Shown here one piece after another: positions 52,770-61,540 of a stretch of DNA of 64,000 nt. Position 1 is the first letter of the stretch; the number at the start of each line of letters is the position of its first letter. A program made the translations under genes and the position numbers. The notes under the pieces are model-generated. The model was not told the DNA's origin. It saw only the letters and a program-made list of their open reading frames with translations, and did no database searches. Source of the DNA: Fimbriimonadaceae bacterium (lineage in GTDB: Bacteria > Armatimonadota > Fimbriimonadia > Fimbriimonadales > Fimbriimonadaceae); assembly GCA_019638675.1 (NCBI GenBank), contig JAHBTE010000001.1:2636605-2700604 (forward strand). The letters run 5' to 3'.

Positions 52770-53177
52770 TTACGCCTTCTTTGTGCGTTTGCGGGTTTTT
52801 GCCAATCGAGGTTGACCATCTGGGCCAATGACAAGTTTGTGCCCTGCAGGAATCTTTGCCAAAGCGGCTTTTAATTCATCAGGAACTTCAGCACTGGTCT
52901 TGTTAGCACCGCGTTTGCGTCGGCGAGATTTTTTGAATTCGTTGACTGCAGCTTCTGCTTCGTTAACGTCGGTTACAACAACCAGTCCATCTTTAGTGAC
53001 CTTCATGACCTCGGCAGCGGGAGGAACATGAACGAAAACATAATTATCGCTTTGAAGTAATCGAACTTCATAAGGAAGAGTGTGCTTTTTAACACCTAAT
53101 TTTAGGCTCAGGGCACCTTCTCTTGAGGCGGTCTTGAGCTTAAGACCTGCTTTGATTTTGTTCATTGATTTTGCCAT
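52770..53177 (-). CDS. Small basic protein of unknown function
   Basis: 135 residues, strongly basic at both ends (KKSRRRKRGANK; KTRKRTKKA). The middle is beta/alpha (LPYEVRLLQSDNYVFVHVPPAAEVMKVTKDGLVVVTD). The C-terminal PAGHKLVIGPDGQPRLAKTRKR suggests nucleic-acid contact. No family recognised. A role in nucleoid or ribosome binding is guesswork. It has an AT-rich upstream region and its own putative terminator, so it is a single-gene unit. Confidence 0.6.
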   Translation of the reverse strand: MAKSMNKIKAGLKLKTASREGALSLKLGVKKHTLPYEVRLLQSDNYVFVHVPPAAEVMKVTKDGLVVVTDVNEAEAAVNEFKKSRRRKRGANKTSAEVPDELKAALAKIPAGHKLVIGPDGQPRLAKTRKRTKKA

Positions 53178-53253
53178 TCTATTCTCTCTCGCACAAATTC
53201 ATTTACGTGCAATATGATAATTATATCACAACAATTTAATTTTCTTTTGGCCC

Positions 53254-54141
53254 TTAGTTAGCTAATGGATTTGGCAGTGGAACGTTGTCAATTAGGCGAA
53301 CACCGCAGAACTGAGCGGCAACAATAATTCTATAAGGATTCGACTCTTTTTCCGTTTGACCCAACTTTTGACTCAATATTTGACCAACTTTTTGGTCAGT
53401 CACTGGTTGCATGGTCAACGAATTTACTAATTCCAAATATTGCACTTCAAATTCAAGGTTTGCGAGTTCATTTATTGCGCTCTCGATGGCAGATTTCCTA
53501 TTCTCAAAATCTTCAGCAATCTCTTTTGCGCAGACAACAATAACTCTGTTTAAGTTTGATGCTCTCTCAAATTCGTCGGGAGAAAAATAATTATTCCGGC
53601 TACTCATGGCAAGGCCAGATGGCTCCCGGACTGTCTCGCAAAATTTAAGTTCGACTGGAATGCAGAGATCATCTACCATTTGGCGAATGACTGCGCACTG
53701 CTGTAAATCTTTTAATCCGAAATAAGCTACGTTGGGCTGTACTATTCCGAAAAGTTGAGCGACGATAGTTGCTACACCGGTAAAGTGTCCTGGCCTTTTT
53801 TCACCTTCAAATAAATCTGAAACTCCGGAAACAGTTACCGAAGTAGTATTGCGACCAAGCATTTCTTCTACGCTTGGGCAAAACGCCACCTTTACCCCTA
53901 CTGAGCTTGCCATTTCTAAATCTTCTGCTTCTTGGCGGGGGTATTTGCTCAAATCTTCGTTGGGGCCGAATTGGAGGGGGTTTACAAAAATACTAATTGC
54001 AGAAGTATCGTTTTCTTTTGCTGATTGCTCCATCAGGCTCAGGTGACCTTGATGGAGAGCCCCCATGGTTGGAACAAACCCTAATTTGCCAAAGCTTTCT
54101 CGGTGATTCCTAAATTCTGCAATTGTCCGAATAACCTTCAA
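53254..54141 (-). CDS. panC: Pantothenate synthetase PanC
   Basis: 295 residues. VPTMGALHQGHLSLM carries the HIGH-like motif (HQGH); IFVNPLQFGPNEDLSKYPR, RPGHFTGVATIV, FGLKDLQQ and SSRNNYFSP complete the family pattern (the usual FGEKD has Leu for Glu). It condenses pantoate with beta-alanine at ATP cost, for CoA. It overlaps panB (ATGA). A LacI-like inverted repeat lies inside its coding sequence near the 3' end (53381-53398). Confidence 0.93.
   Translation of the reverse strand: MKVIRTIAEFRNHRESFGKLGFVPTMGALHQGHLSLMEQSAKENDTSAISIFVNPLQFGPNEDLSKYPRQEAEDLEMASSVGVKVAFCPSVEEMLGRNTTSVTVSGVSDLFEGEKRPGHFTGVATIVAQLFGIVQPNVAYFGLKDLQQCAVIRQMVDDLCIPVELKFCETVREPSGLAMSSRNNYFSPDEFERASNLNRVIVVCAKEIAEDFENRKSAIESAINELANLEFEVQYLELVNSLTMQPVTDQKVGQILSQKLGQTEKESNPYRIIVAAQFCGVRLIDNVPLPNPLAN
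53381..53398. repeat. Operator-like inverted repeat inside panC
   Basis: TGACCAACTTTTTGGTCA matches the LacI operators at 51506-51648 in 15 of the 16 arm bases. It lies 1.73 kb from O3 within the panC coding region. It may be a remote auxiliary operator or chance. Confidence 0.35.
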
Positions 54142-54917
54142 AAACTATTTTCCTCCGACGGAAATGTGCGGTTTCGTACGGATTCTGAATAGTTCTTCAA
54201 AGCATTTGTGAACAGTTCTCTTCCATCCACAAATGAAGTTGCATGTTTGAACTTATGCGAACTCAATCCCAGAACATCGTGCCACACCTGAATCTCTCCG
54301 TCGCATTCAATGCCAGCCCCAATTCCGATTGTGATTGCATCAATCGCGCCCGTTATTCGCTTTGAAAGCTCCGCCGGGATCAGTTCTAAAACGATTCCAA
54401 AAGTTCCGGCATCGCTGAGCCGTTTCGCCATGGCCAGCACTTCATCGCCGTTATCACGGCCTTGAACCTTGAATCCACCAAACCCATTTACACTCTGCGG
54501 AGTAAAGCCAACGTGCCCCATCGTGGGAATTCCCGCCTTGACTAATGCGGCAACGGCTTCTGGATAATTCCCTTCCAGCTTGACTCCCTCGGCTCCAGCT
54601 TTCATCAATACGACGGCGCTATCAACCGCTTGGGCAACACTTGATTGATAACTTCCGAATGGGAGGTCAGCAATAAGCAACGCATTCTGCAATCCGTTCC
54701 GAACTGCGCGAACGTGGTGCTCTACTTCTGCCAACGTCACCTGAACCGTGGTTTGCTGTCCAAGAATTACGTTCCCGAGCGAGTCGCCAACTAATACGAG
54801 GTCAACTTCGGCAAGGTCAGCAATCTGGGCGGACATCACATCGTATGCGGTCAAACAGACCACGCGGGATTGTCCCTTTTGCGCGAGAAGACCGGGGGCA
54901 GATCGCTTTTTACCCAT
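54138..54917 (-). CDS. panB: Ketopantoate hydroxymethyltransferase PanB
   Basis: 259 residues. VCLTAYDVMSAQIADLAEVDLVLVGDSLGNVILG, the metal-binding Asp in LIADLPFGSYQ, VKLEG, MGHVGFTPQSVNGFGGFKVQGR and TIGIGAGIECDGEIQVWHDVLGL are diagnostic. It makes ketopantoate from 2-oxoisovalerate in the first step of pantothenate synthesis. Its order with panC and the four-base overlap indicate an operon, with an unknown membrane protein 20 bp upstream. Confidence 0.95.
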   Translation of the reverse strand: MGKKRSAPGLLAQKGQSRVVCLTAYDVMSAQIADLAEVDLVLVGDSLGNVILGQQTTVQVTLAEVEHHVRAVRNGLQNALLIADLPFGSYQSSVAQAVDSAVVLMKAGAEGVKLEGNYPEAVAALVKAGIPTMGHVGFTPQSVNGFGGFKVQGRDNGDEVLAMAKRLSDAGTFGIVLELIPAELSKRITGAIDAITIGIGAGIECDGEIQVWHDVLGLSSHKFKHATSFVDGRELFTNALKNYSESVRNRTFPSEENSF

Positions 54918-54937
54918 GGAAAATCGATATTACCGGT

Positions 54938-55753
54938 TCAAAACCCACCGAACTGGTTCATTAAGCCGCCGCCAAAATCAGAATTGATGCTGAACCACTT
55001 GCGGGTCTTGTATTTATCACAAATATCCTGCACCTGACCGTCGGTTTGCTTCGCCAAAGTATCGATCCGAGCACTGCTTGTGCCTTGCATCTTGGTCAGT
55101 GCAGCGACTGCGGCTTCGGGATTATCTTTCGACATTTCAATCGCATCCAGAACTTCCATCATCATCCCGCTGGTTTCACCCAAAGCCTGAGCGTAGCTTG
55201 CTTGGATAGGAATACATTCCGAAGGTGGCGGATAGCTGAGGAAGAAATCTTGCAGAGCCTGCCAATCTTTCCGTTTTTGGGCTGCGTCAGTCTGAACACT
55301 CTCCGACTTACTTTCAGGGATATCTACTGGAGCGTTTTCGCGGTCATCACCAAAGATGCCGTACAGCGCATCCATAATTCCGCCGCCCGAACGGAGTTTG
55401 GTCAACATAACGAGCAGGTCTCCCATTTGATCGCCAGACAAAGACTTGCGCTTTTCTTCCGTAATTCGCAAATGCTCTAGCCAGTTATAGATGTCATCCG
55501 GCATGGCAACATCTTTCGGTTTTTCAATGGGCAAAGCCGGAGCCACTGGCTGACCAGCTTGAGGCAACGCAGTTGGTGTATTCAGCGGAGTCTGAGAGGT
55601 TACGTTCTGCCCCTTCGGGCCAAACAATCCAAGAGCCACTAAGCCACCGCCGATCAGCAATAGCGCAACTAAAACTCCGATGCCGATTCCAAGGGCGAGA
55701 GTGTTGCGCCGTGTTTCTAAGGCGTAAGGATCAATTGGTGCCTGTGGCTTCAT
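54938..55753 (-). CDS. Hypothetical single-pass membrane protein
   Basis: 271 residues. A cytoplasmic N-terminus of about 19 residues, one membrane helix (about 20-44: LGIGIGVLVALLLIGGGLVALG), a Pro/Ala/Gln-rich linker and a helical outer domain (about 85-260). The C-terminus is glycine-rich (FGGGLMNQFGGF). No family recognised. It is 20 bp upstream of panB and so may be cotranscribed, without an obvious functional link. Confidence 0.6.
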   Translation of the reverse strand: MKPQAPIDPYALETRRNTLALGIGIGVLVALLLIGGGLVALGLFGPKGQNVTSQTPLNTPTALPQAGQPVAPALPIEKPKDVAMPDDIYNWLEHLRITEEKRKSLSGDQMGDLLVMLTKLRSGGGIMDALYGIFGDDRENAPVDIPESKSESVQTDAAQKRKDWQALQDFFLSYPPPSECIPIQASYAQALGETSGMMMEVLDAIEMSKDNPEAAVAALTKMQGTSSARIDTLAKQTDGQVQDICDKYKTRKWFSINSDFGGGLMNQFGGF

Positions 55754-55923
55754 TGCTGATATAACCTTTTAGACGCTTTTTACAACTCAAGGTTGCCTTT
55801 TATTATCGGGTGTTCCCCACCTAGCAATATTGCCAGAGTTTTCTTAACCATTTACGATCACCGCCCGATAATGCAGTTAAGCGGTTGAGAACCTGGATAT
55901 TGGCTTAATCGTCTAAGGTTTAA

Positions 55924-56436
55924 ATGAAAGAAATCAGTACAAGTCATCCGTTGTCGATGCTGCTGATTGACCTCATCAATCAAGAGGTCGAGCGGCATAT
56001 TGGCTCGGCCGTCGCTCCTTCGACCAAGAATTATCTGGGAACCTTGCTCCTAGACTTCATGCGCACGGATCGCCTTTATCAAATTCGCTCCGCCGACGGA
56101 AAACCAGTTCAGTCTATTATTGAAATGCTTGCCGAAGGTGATGTCCGTACGAAGGCAGACTCTTTTGACAGAGAGCGAGAAGTCCACAAACACATTGGCG
56201 ATTTCATCCTGTTTTGGACGGGGATTTACCCAGAGCACTTTAAGCAAGCTCCTCTTTCAGATTTGACCCTGCACTACATTCAACAAGGAAAGCAGAGCTA
56301 CCACCTGGTGAGCACGTTCAACCACAAACCGTACGATGCGGAGGCCCCAATTTTTGACCAGTTAAGTGAGGGGTTCGAGGATTTCGCGTTCATCCTCAAT
56401 CAAGTTGGTTACAAGAGCGGGCTCCAGGTCGCCTGA
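55924..56436 (+). CDS. Conserved-looking soluble protein of unknown function
   Basis: 170 residues without signal or membrane segment, largely helical (LIDLINQEVERHIG, STKNYLGTLLLDFM, EVHKHIGDFILFWTGIYPEHF). ATG 55924 is the natural start after a 170-bp divergent intergenic region in which I found no clear regulatory motif. Its last 75 bases overlap, tail to tail, the end of the MFS gene on the other strand. I do not recognise the family. Confidence 0.6.
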   Translation: MKEISTSHPLSMLLIDLINQEVERHIGSAVAPSTKNYLGTLLLDFMRTDRLYQIRSADGKPVQSIIEMLAEGDVRTKADSFDREREVHKHIGDFILFWTGIYPEHFKQAPLSDLTLHYIQQGKQSYHLVSTFNHKPYDAEAPIFDQLSEGFEDFAFILNQVGYKSGLQVA

Positions 56437-57726
56437 TTCTGGCGAGGTGTCTGGAATCCGCGCCGCGATGAACCGCGGGAAGAAGAATCCGCCTATCCCG
56501 GATGCAGCCAAACCTGCGCCCATGATGATGAAGGAGTTTTCTGCCCCGAAGAACTTGAGCATTGGGCCAGTAAGTGCCATCCCCACAGGAACCATGCCCT
56601 GAGTCACCATCGCCCAAGATGAATTTACGCGCCCGCGTACAGAATCGTGGATTGCCGTCTGCATATAAGTGCTGAGCGGCAAAATGATAAATGGCAAAAC
56701 GATGCCGCACAGTGCGTTCACGACAATGAACAGCCAGTAAGGTTTGCTCCACGCCATTGCCACAACGAGAATTCCGATCGCCGCTTGGGCAATCGCAAAA
56801 CTCAAACCCGGACGGCTAACTTTTAGCTTGCCGACTACAATGCTGAACACCATCATAGTGGCGGCAAACGAAAACTCAATCCACGCCAGTGTTCCAAATT
56901 CACCGCCGTACCACGCCTTGTTTACAGCGATATAAACCACCATAAACCCGCTGATGAAAATCGTTCCGATGACGTTTAGCGGGAGTGCAACGCTGACAAC
57001 TGCATCGCCCCGCATCACATGAAGACCTTCCTTGATTTCAGTCTTCATTTGATCCAGTGCATTAGAGATGGTTTTGCCAAACGATTGCCGCGACATTTTT
57101 TCGATCATCTCCCGATCTGCTTTCATGCTTGGAAGTCTGAGCAGGAATATCACCGAAAACGCGAAGGTCAAGCAGTTCACAGTTGCCGCAATGAAGAAGA
57201 AGTAATTTGGAGCAAGCTTGTAAATCAAGCCAAGGGCACCGGCAGATAGTCCAATTCCCGCCATCGCAACGACTTGCTGGGTTGCCATCGCCAGCCCGTT
57301 TGCCGCATAGACTTGATCTTTGGGTACCAGTCGCGGGATTGCCGCTGACCTTGCGGGTAAGAAAAATGTGTGAGCGGTTGCAAGTAAAAACGCGGCTAAA
57401 CACAGAACCCAAACTTCAGGGTTTGGATGAAAAAATGCATAAATCGAGAGTGCCAGCGTAAAAGTTACGCTACACATATCCGCGACGATGAGTTGAGTGC
57501 GACGGTCAATGCGGTCGGCAAGGATTCCGGCAACCGGGCCTAGTACAACAAACGGAATCGCCTGCAAAACTCCAACCAATCCCACCATCAGCGGATCTCC
57601 GCTGACATGTCCGGCCATAAACAACAAGACCAACGCATAGACGGCATCGCCGAATTGCGAAATGGTTTGGCCGAGCCAGAGATTGCGGAAATCGCGGAAT
57701 GAGAGTACGGAGTTACGACCGAGCAT
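56362..57726 (-). CDS. MFS transporter (MFS_3-like)
   Basis: 454 residues from ATG 57724-57726, with GGGAG eight bases upstream; the frame opens slightly further. It begins LSFRDFRNLWLGQTISQFGDAVYALVLLF, with about twelve helices, the loop GILADRIDRRTQLIVADM after helix 2, and a long cytoplasmic loop around 205-245. Same group as the protein at 33564. Substrate unknown. The C-terminal 25 codons are antisense to the gene at 55924-56436. Confidence 0.85.
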   Translation of the reverse strand: MLGRNSVLSFRDFRNLWLGQTISQFGDAVYALVLLFMAGHVSGDPLMVGLVGVLQAIPFVVLGPVAGILADRIDRRTQLIVADMCSVTFTLALSIYAFFHPNPEVWVLCLAAFLLATAHTFFLPARSAAIPRLVPKDQVYAANGLAMATQQVVAMAGIGLSAGALGLIYKLAPNYFFFIAATVNCLTFAFSVIFLLRLPSMKADREMIEKMSRQSFGKTISNALDQMKTEIKEGLHVMRGDAVVSVALPLNVIGTIFISGFMVVYIAVNKAWYGGEFGTLAWIEFSFAATMMVFSIVVGKLKVSRPGLSFAIAQAAIGILVVAMAWSKPYWLFIVVNALCGIVLPFIILPLSTYMQTAIHDSVRGRVNSSWAMVTQGMVPVGMALTGPMLKFFGAENSFIIMGAGLAASGIGGFFFPRFIAARIPDTSPESGDLEPALVTNLIEDEREILEPLT

Positions 57727-57810
57727 GAGAATTGCTCCCTCCAAGTACGTTAAATTTTACTGTCCGGGTTCCTGGTGCAAGGGCGAATCTCCCACCCCTT
57801 AAGAAGCAAA

Positions 57811-57839
57811 AATCCGCCAAACAAGACGTTTGGCGGATT
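57811..57839 (-). terminator. Terminator of gcvH
   Basis: Perfect 12-bp stem AATCCGCCAAAC / GTTTGGCGGATT with a five-base loop; the minus strand continues TTTGCTTCTT. It lies 24 bp after the gcvH stop. Confidence 0.85.
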
Positions 57840-57862
57840 ACTCTTATGCTTGAAAAAGCCGA

Positions 57863-58243
57863 TTAGTCGTTTAAACTTGCGGAATAGCCTTCTGGGCTCA
57901 GCAGTGAATCCGCCGCGCTTGGATCGCTGAGTTTGATCTTAACCAGCCAACCGCCCCCGTATGGATCGCTATTGACGAGTTCGCTCTGAGAACCAAGGCT
58001 TTCGTTGACTTCGACGACTTCCCCACTCACCGGTGAATAAATGTCGCTGACGGTTTTTACGCTTTCGACCGTGCCAAACGTTTCTTCGGCTCCAATTGCG
58101 CGACCTACGTTAGGAAGGTCAACAAATACGATGTCCCCGAGTTCGCTTTGGGCGTGGTCGGTGATTCCAACGGTGGCAACATCGCCATCTACTCGCACCC
58201 ATTCATGGGACTTGGTGTATTTCAGATCGTTTGGTACGTTCAC
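57863..58243 (-). CDS. gcvH: Glycine cleavage system H protein GcvH
   Basis: 126 residues. Lipoyl-carrier fold with the lipoylation Lys63 in GTVESVKTVSDIYSPVSGEV and the typical KYTKSHEWVRVDGD start. It carries the aminomethyl group between the P, T and L proteins. None of these is nearby, so the gene is separate from the rest of the system. No glycine riboswitch was seen in the short divergent region before trmD. Confidence 0.95.
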   Translation of the reverse strand: MNVPNDLKYTKSHEWVRVDGDVATVGITDHAQSELGDIVFVDLPNVGRAIGAEETFGTVESVKTVSDIYSPVSGEVVEVNESLGSQSELVNSDPYGGGWLVKIKLSDPSAADSLLSPEGYSASLND

Positions 58244-58325
58244 AGCAAATCCACTTTACCCGCCAAAATCCCGCAAAAACCAATGGCGTGAGTTAGGTCG
58301 CGGTAACCTTAAATTTCGGCTTGAT

Positions 58326-59036
58326 ATGCGCATTGATTTCGTCACACTTTTTCCCGAATTAGTATTGCCTGCACTTGAGCATTCGATGATGAGCCGCGCG
58401 GTTCGGGCGGGGATTGTGAAGTTTTCAGCGCAAAATCCGCGAGACTTTGCCACCGACAAACACAAAACGGTTGATGATTCTCCTTACGGCGGAGGACCAG
58501 GAATGGTGATGATGGCTCCATTAGTGGAATCGGCCCTCATCGCCTGCGAACGTACTTCGGCAACCGCTGTAGTATTAACCGATCCGGCCGCACCTTTGTT
58601 TACCCAGCACGATGCCGAAAATCTGGGCAAGTTTGAACACCTTGTTTTCGTTTGCGGACACTACGAGGGTATTGATGAGCGTGTTCGCACAAAACTCTGC
58701 ACCCACGCGTTCTCCATCGGTGATTTTGTTCTAACCGGTGGTGAGCTTCCCGCGTTGATAATGACTGATAGCATTGTCCGGCTTTTGCCTGGGGTTCTCG
58801 GGTCACAAGAATCCCACGAAGATGATTCGCACAGTAATTCCGGCCTGCTCGGATTTCCGCTCTACACTAAGCCCGCGACATTTCTTGGAGAAACAGTGCC
58901 CCAGGTGCTGATCTCAGGAAATCACCAGAAAATTGCCCAGTGGCGGCGTCAACAACAGCTGATTCGCACAAAAAAAGACCGACCGGACCTATTCTGCACC
59001 GCAGACCTGAGTCCAGACGATTTAGATTTGCTATAA
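58326..59036 (+). CDS. trmD: tRNA (guanine-N1-)-methyltransferase TrmD
   Basis: 236 residues from ATG 58326; the frame opens far upstream inside antisense gcvH, which is not real. MRIDFVTLFPELV is the normal start. The trefoil-knot SAM site includes DDSPYGGGPGMVM, CGHYEGIDERV, SIGDFVLTGGELPAL and LGFPLYTKP. It methylates G37 of tRNAs reading CNN codons. It is followed by rplS, as in many genomes; rpsP and rimM are not upstream here. Its stop overlaps the TATAAT of the rplS leader. Confidence 0.95.
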   Translation: MRIDFVTLFPELVLPALEHSMMSRAVRAGIVKFSAQNPRDFATDKHKTVDDSPYGGGPGMVMMAPLVESALIACERTSATAVVLTDPAAPLFTQHDAENLGKFEHLVFVCGHYEGIDERVRTKLCTHAFSIGDFVLTGGELPALIMTDSIVRLLPGVLGSQESHEDDSHSNSGLLGFPLYTKPATFLGETVPQVLISGNHQKIAQWRRQQQLIRTKKDRPDLFCTADLSPDDLDLL

Positions 59037-59076
59037 TCGTGAGTCCGAAACGGCTTCCCGGCCAGTATTCAGGAGA
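59032..59076 (+). promoter_or_regulatory. Possible promoter and leader of rplS
   Basis: TATAAT at 59032-59037 overlaps the trmD stop. The leader has GGCCAGTATTCAGGAG (59060-59075), similar in layout to the secDF leader, and AGGAGA (59071-59076) is the ribosome-binding site. Pairing of this site with CTTC upstream is weak. Confidence 0.4.
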
Positions 59077-59084
59077 CCAGAATT

Positions 59085-59435
59085 ATGTCAAAGCAAGCCA
59101 TTCTTGCAAGCGTTGCCGAGCCGAATATCAAAACCGATGTTCCCGATATTCGACCTGGAGATACCGTCCGTGCTCACGTCAAGGTTCGTGAAGCCGGCAA
59201 AGAACGAATTCAGATTTTTGAAGGCCTTGTCATCGCCATCAAAAACGGTGGAGTCGCTAAGAACGTTACTCTCCGAAAAATCAGCAATGGTGTAGGCGTT
59301 GAAAGAACCCTGCCACTGCACAGCCCGAACGTAGCGAAGTTTGAAGTTCTTCGGCACGGTAAAGTTCGACGAGCCAAGCTTTATTACATTCGAGATAAAG
59401 TGGGTAAGGCTGCTCGCATCGCCGAGAAGCGCTAA
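59085..59435 (+). CDS. rplS: 50S ribosomal protein L19
   Basis: 116 residues, normal length. [48 protein letters not shown] and [22 protein letters not shown] are the standard L19 sequence. It sits at the interface of the ribosomal subunits. ATG 59085 has AGGAGA eight bases upstream. It stops two bases before lepB. Confidence 0.97.
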   Translation: MSKQAILASVAEPNIKTDVPDIRPGDTVRAHVKVREAGKERIQIFEGLVIAIKNGGVAKNVTLRKISNGVGVERTLPLHSPNVAKFEVLRHGKVRRAKLYYIRDKVGKAARIAEKR

Positions 59436-59437
59436 TC

Positions 59438-60409
59438 ATGTTGCCTTTGGCCGGGAATCTGTGGGCCACCGCCCAACCAAACGGGATCTTCTTTATGATT
59501 GACCGCATTGCGCGGGTTCCCATCAGCACCATCGTGATTTTCTCGGTGGTGCTTACTATTTTGCGGTTCGCACTTTTCGCTTATCTGAAAAAGACTCCTA
59601 TCCATTTGAGGACGGGCGGTTACAGTTTTGCTCGAGTCATCAACGATATTTCCGACGCATTGATTTACGCGGCGGTCGTCGTTTTCATGCTCGTTCGACC
59701 GTTCGGTATTCAAACGTTTTTCATCCCAACCCCTTCGATGGTTGATACCCTGCGTGTAGGTGACTTTATTGTTGCCAACAAATTCATTTACCGAACGACC
59801 AACCCTGGGTTTGGCGACATCGTTGTATTCAAGCCGCCCAAGTATGCACTCCACGCAGATCAATCGGTCGAAGATACAGATTTCATCAAACGATGCCTTG
59901 GCGTTCCGGGCGACATTATTGAAATGAAGGATTGGCAGGTCTACCGTAATGGCAAGCCAATTGATGAAGCCTATAAGGTAATCAGCGATCCTACCAAAGG
60001 CAACTTGGTTCCGCTCGAAAAAGATTTGTGGGGCAGCTACATTGAATCGATGCCAGATTTCAAACTAATTGACTGGCCTCAGTACCAAAACAGCAATCCT
60101 GATAATCCTGGAAACCCGGCTGGTGTTATCCCTCTCATGTATCGGGCTGACGAGAATTCCGGCCTGAGCGTGAACGCTTGGGATCCAAAATTCCCGATAG
60201 AAATCACAGATTGGCAACGAGCTAAAGATGCCCCGGCGGTGAAAATCCCCGACGGCTACTACTTGATGATCGGTGACAACCGCAACGGTTCAAGCGACAG
60301 CCGATTCTGGGGGCTTGTTCCTCGCTCGGCAATTATCGGCAAGGCCGAATTTGTTTGGATGCCGATTAAGCACGCCAAGAAACTCGTGAATCCGCACGAC
60401 GGCAAGTAA
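59438..60409 (+). CDS. lepB: Signal peptidase I
   Basis: 323 residues. Membrane helices at about 29-49 and 72-88, then the catalytic Ser100 in FIPTPSMVDTLRVGDF and Lys151 in DFIKRCLGVPGD; GDNRNGSSDSRFWGLV is the C-terminal box. It cleaves signal peptides outside the inner membrane. A linker between the Ser and Lys boxes and a long insert (about 175-240) make it larger than short Gram-positive forms. It starts two bases after rplS. Confidence 0.93.
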   Translation: MLPLAGNLWATAQPNGIFFMIDRIARVPISTIVIFSVVLTILRFALFAYLKKTPIHLRTGGYSFARVINDISDALIYAAVVVFMLVRPFGIQTFFIPTPSMVDTLRVGDFIVANKFIYRTTNPGFGDIVVFKPPKYALHADQSVEDTDFIKRCLGVPGDIIEMKDWQVYRNGKPIDEAYKVISDPTKGNLVPLEKDLWGSYIESMPDFKLIDWPQYQNSNPDNPGNPAGVIPLMYRADENSGLSVNAWDPKFPIEITDWQRAKDAPAVKIPDGYYLMIGDNRNGSSDSRFWGLVPRSAIIGKAEFVWMPIKHAKKLVNPHDGK

Positions 60410-60419
60410 ACTCTCGCAT

Positions 60420-61460
60420 GTGAGAGTTGCAGTCGTCGGTGCTGGTGTAATGGGGCTATCCACGGCCCTTGCCCTTGTCCAACGAGGTCACGCCGTCACT
60501 CTTTACGACCAATTTCCGCCCGGTCATGCGATGGGTTCTTCGCATGGGAATTCACGCATTGTCAGGCGCGACTATCCCGACCCGTTCTATACGCGAATTA
60601 TGGTTGATGGCTATCCACTTTGGTCGGAGATCAACAATTTACTTGGCGGTGATATCTTTTTTGAATCTGGACTCCTGTACTTCGGCGCGGAATCTGACCC
60701 TGATCTGATCTCCCTGCAAGCTGGTTTGCGGGAGAATGAAATTGACCATCAAATCATTCAGGAAGATCAATCGGTATTCCCGGCATTAAAACTAAATGCT
60801 GGTGAGTGGGGGATTTTCAACCCAGGTGCAGGGTGGGCGCACGCAGACCGATTCAGAGCTAAAGCACTGAGTTACTGCTTAGAAAAAGGTGCAACTTTTA
60901 TTCAGGAATCAGTCAATAATCCAGGGGTTCTGAGAAGTCAGTTTGACCGTGTGATCGTAACTGCGGGAGCTTGGGCCAAAGAGATGTTCTCCCTGCCTGT
61001 CACTGTGAACTGCCAGACCTTTGCTTATCTGGAAGTTCCAAATCCCGAAGCACATAGGCCGGTGTTTATTGAGTCGGGGCCGCACGGCATTTACGGTTTC
61101 CCGCCCGAATCTCCCACTTTAAATTTGATTAAGTTCGGGGTTCATTCGCCCGGGCCAGAGATTGATCCGAAAGATGAAAAGCGACCAGTTGATGAGGAAA
61201 AAGCCGAGCTTCTTCGCGATTTTGCCATACGCAGATTTGGTATTAAGAATCCGAATTTGGTAAGTGTTCAGGCTTGCCTTTATACAAATACGTTGAATAC
61301 CGACTTTATTTGGGGCGAAACAGAGCCTGGCCTCTTCTTTGCTTCACCTTGTAGCGGTCATGGATTTAAGTTTGGGCCTTGGATCGGGGAGCGTTTAGCT
61401 GACTTTGCCGAAGGCAAAGCTCATCCAAGAGATTGGCCGCGATTCAATACGGTTTGTTAG
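60420..61460 (+). CDS. FAD-dependent oxidoreductase, sarcosine oxidase/MTOX-like
   Basis: 346 residues from GTG 60420. The FAD-binding loop GAGVMGLSTALALVQRGHAVTLYD (7-30) and GSSHGNSRIVRRDYPDPFY are characteristic of monomeric sarcosine/N-methyl amino acid oxidases. The C-terminal CLYTNTLNTDFIWGE and CSGHGFKFGPWIGERLADFA support this; the Cys of the CSGHGFK motif can hold FAD covalently. The substrate is probably a secondary amine. CTCTC/GAGAG (60411-60426) around the start could fold. Confidence 0.88.
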   Translation: MRVAVVGAGVMGLSTALALVQRGHAVTLYDQFPPGHAMGSSHGNSRIVRRDYPDPFYTRIMVDGYPLWSEINNLLGGDIFFESGLLYFGAESDPDLISLQAGLRENEIDHQIIQEDQSVFPALKLNAGEWGIFNPGAGWAHADRFRAKALSYCLEKGATFIQESVNNPGVLRSQFDRVIVTAGAWAKEMFSLPVTVNCQTFAYLEVPNPEAHRPVFIESGPHGIYGFPPESPTLNLIKFGVHSPGPEIDPKDEKRPVDEEKAELLRDFAIRRFGIKNPNLVSVQACLYTNTLNTDFIWGETEPGLFFASPCSGHGFKFGPWIGERLADFAEGKAHPRDWPRFNTVC

Positions 61461-61540
61461 AACTTTTTGCATCCTGCCTTCGTTGAAACTCGTTACTTGG
61501 TTCAGGCTTGCGGAAGCGACGATAAAGTAGGATTAAGGCG

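Noticed and set aside
58041-58325. N-terminal extension of TrmD by about 95 codons
   Set aside because: The region is antisense to gcvH, the extension matches nothing in TrmD, and ATG 58326 begins the conserved MRIDFVTLFPE.
58244-58325. Glycine riboswitch before gcvH
   Set aside because: The gap is only 82 bp and shows no conserved riboswitch core.
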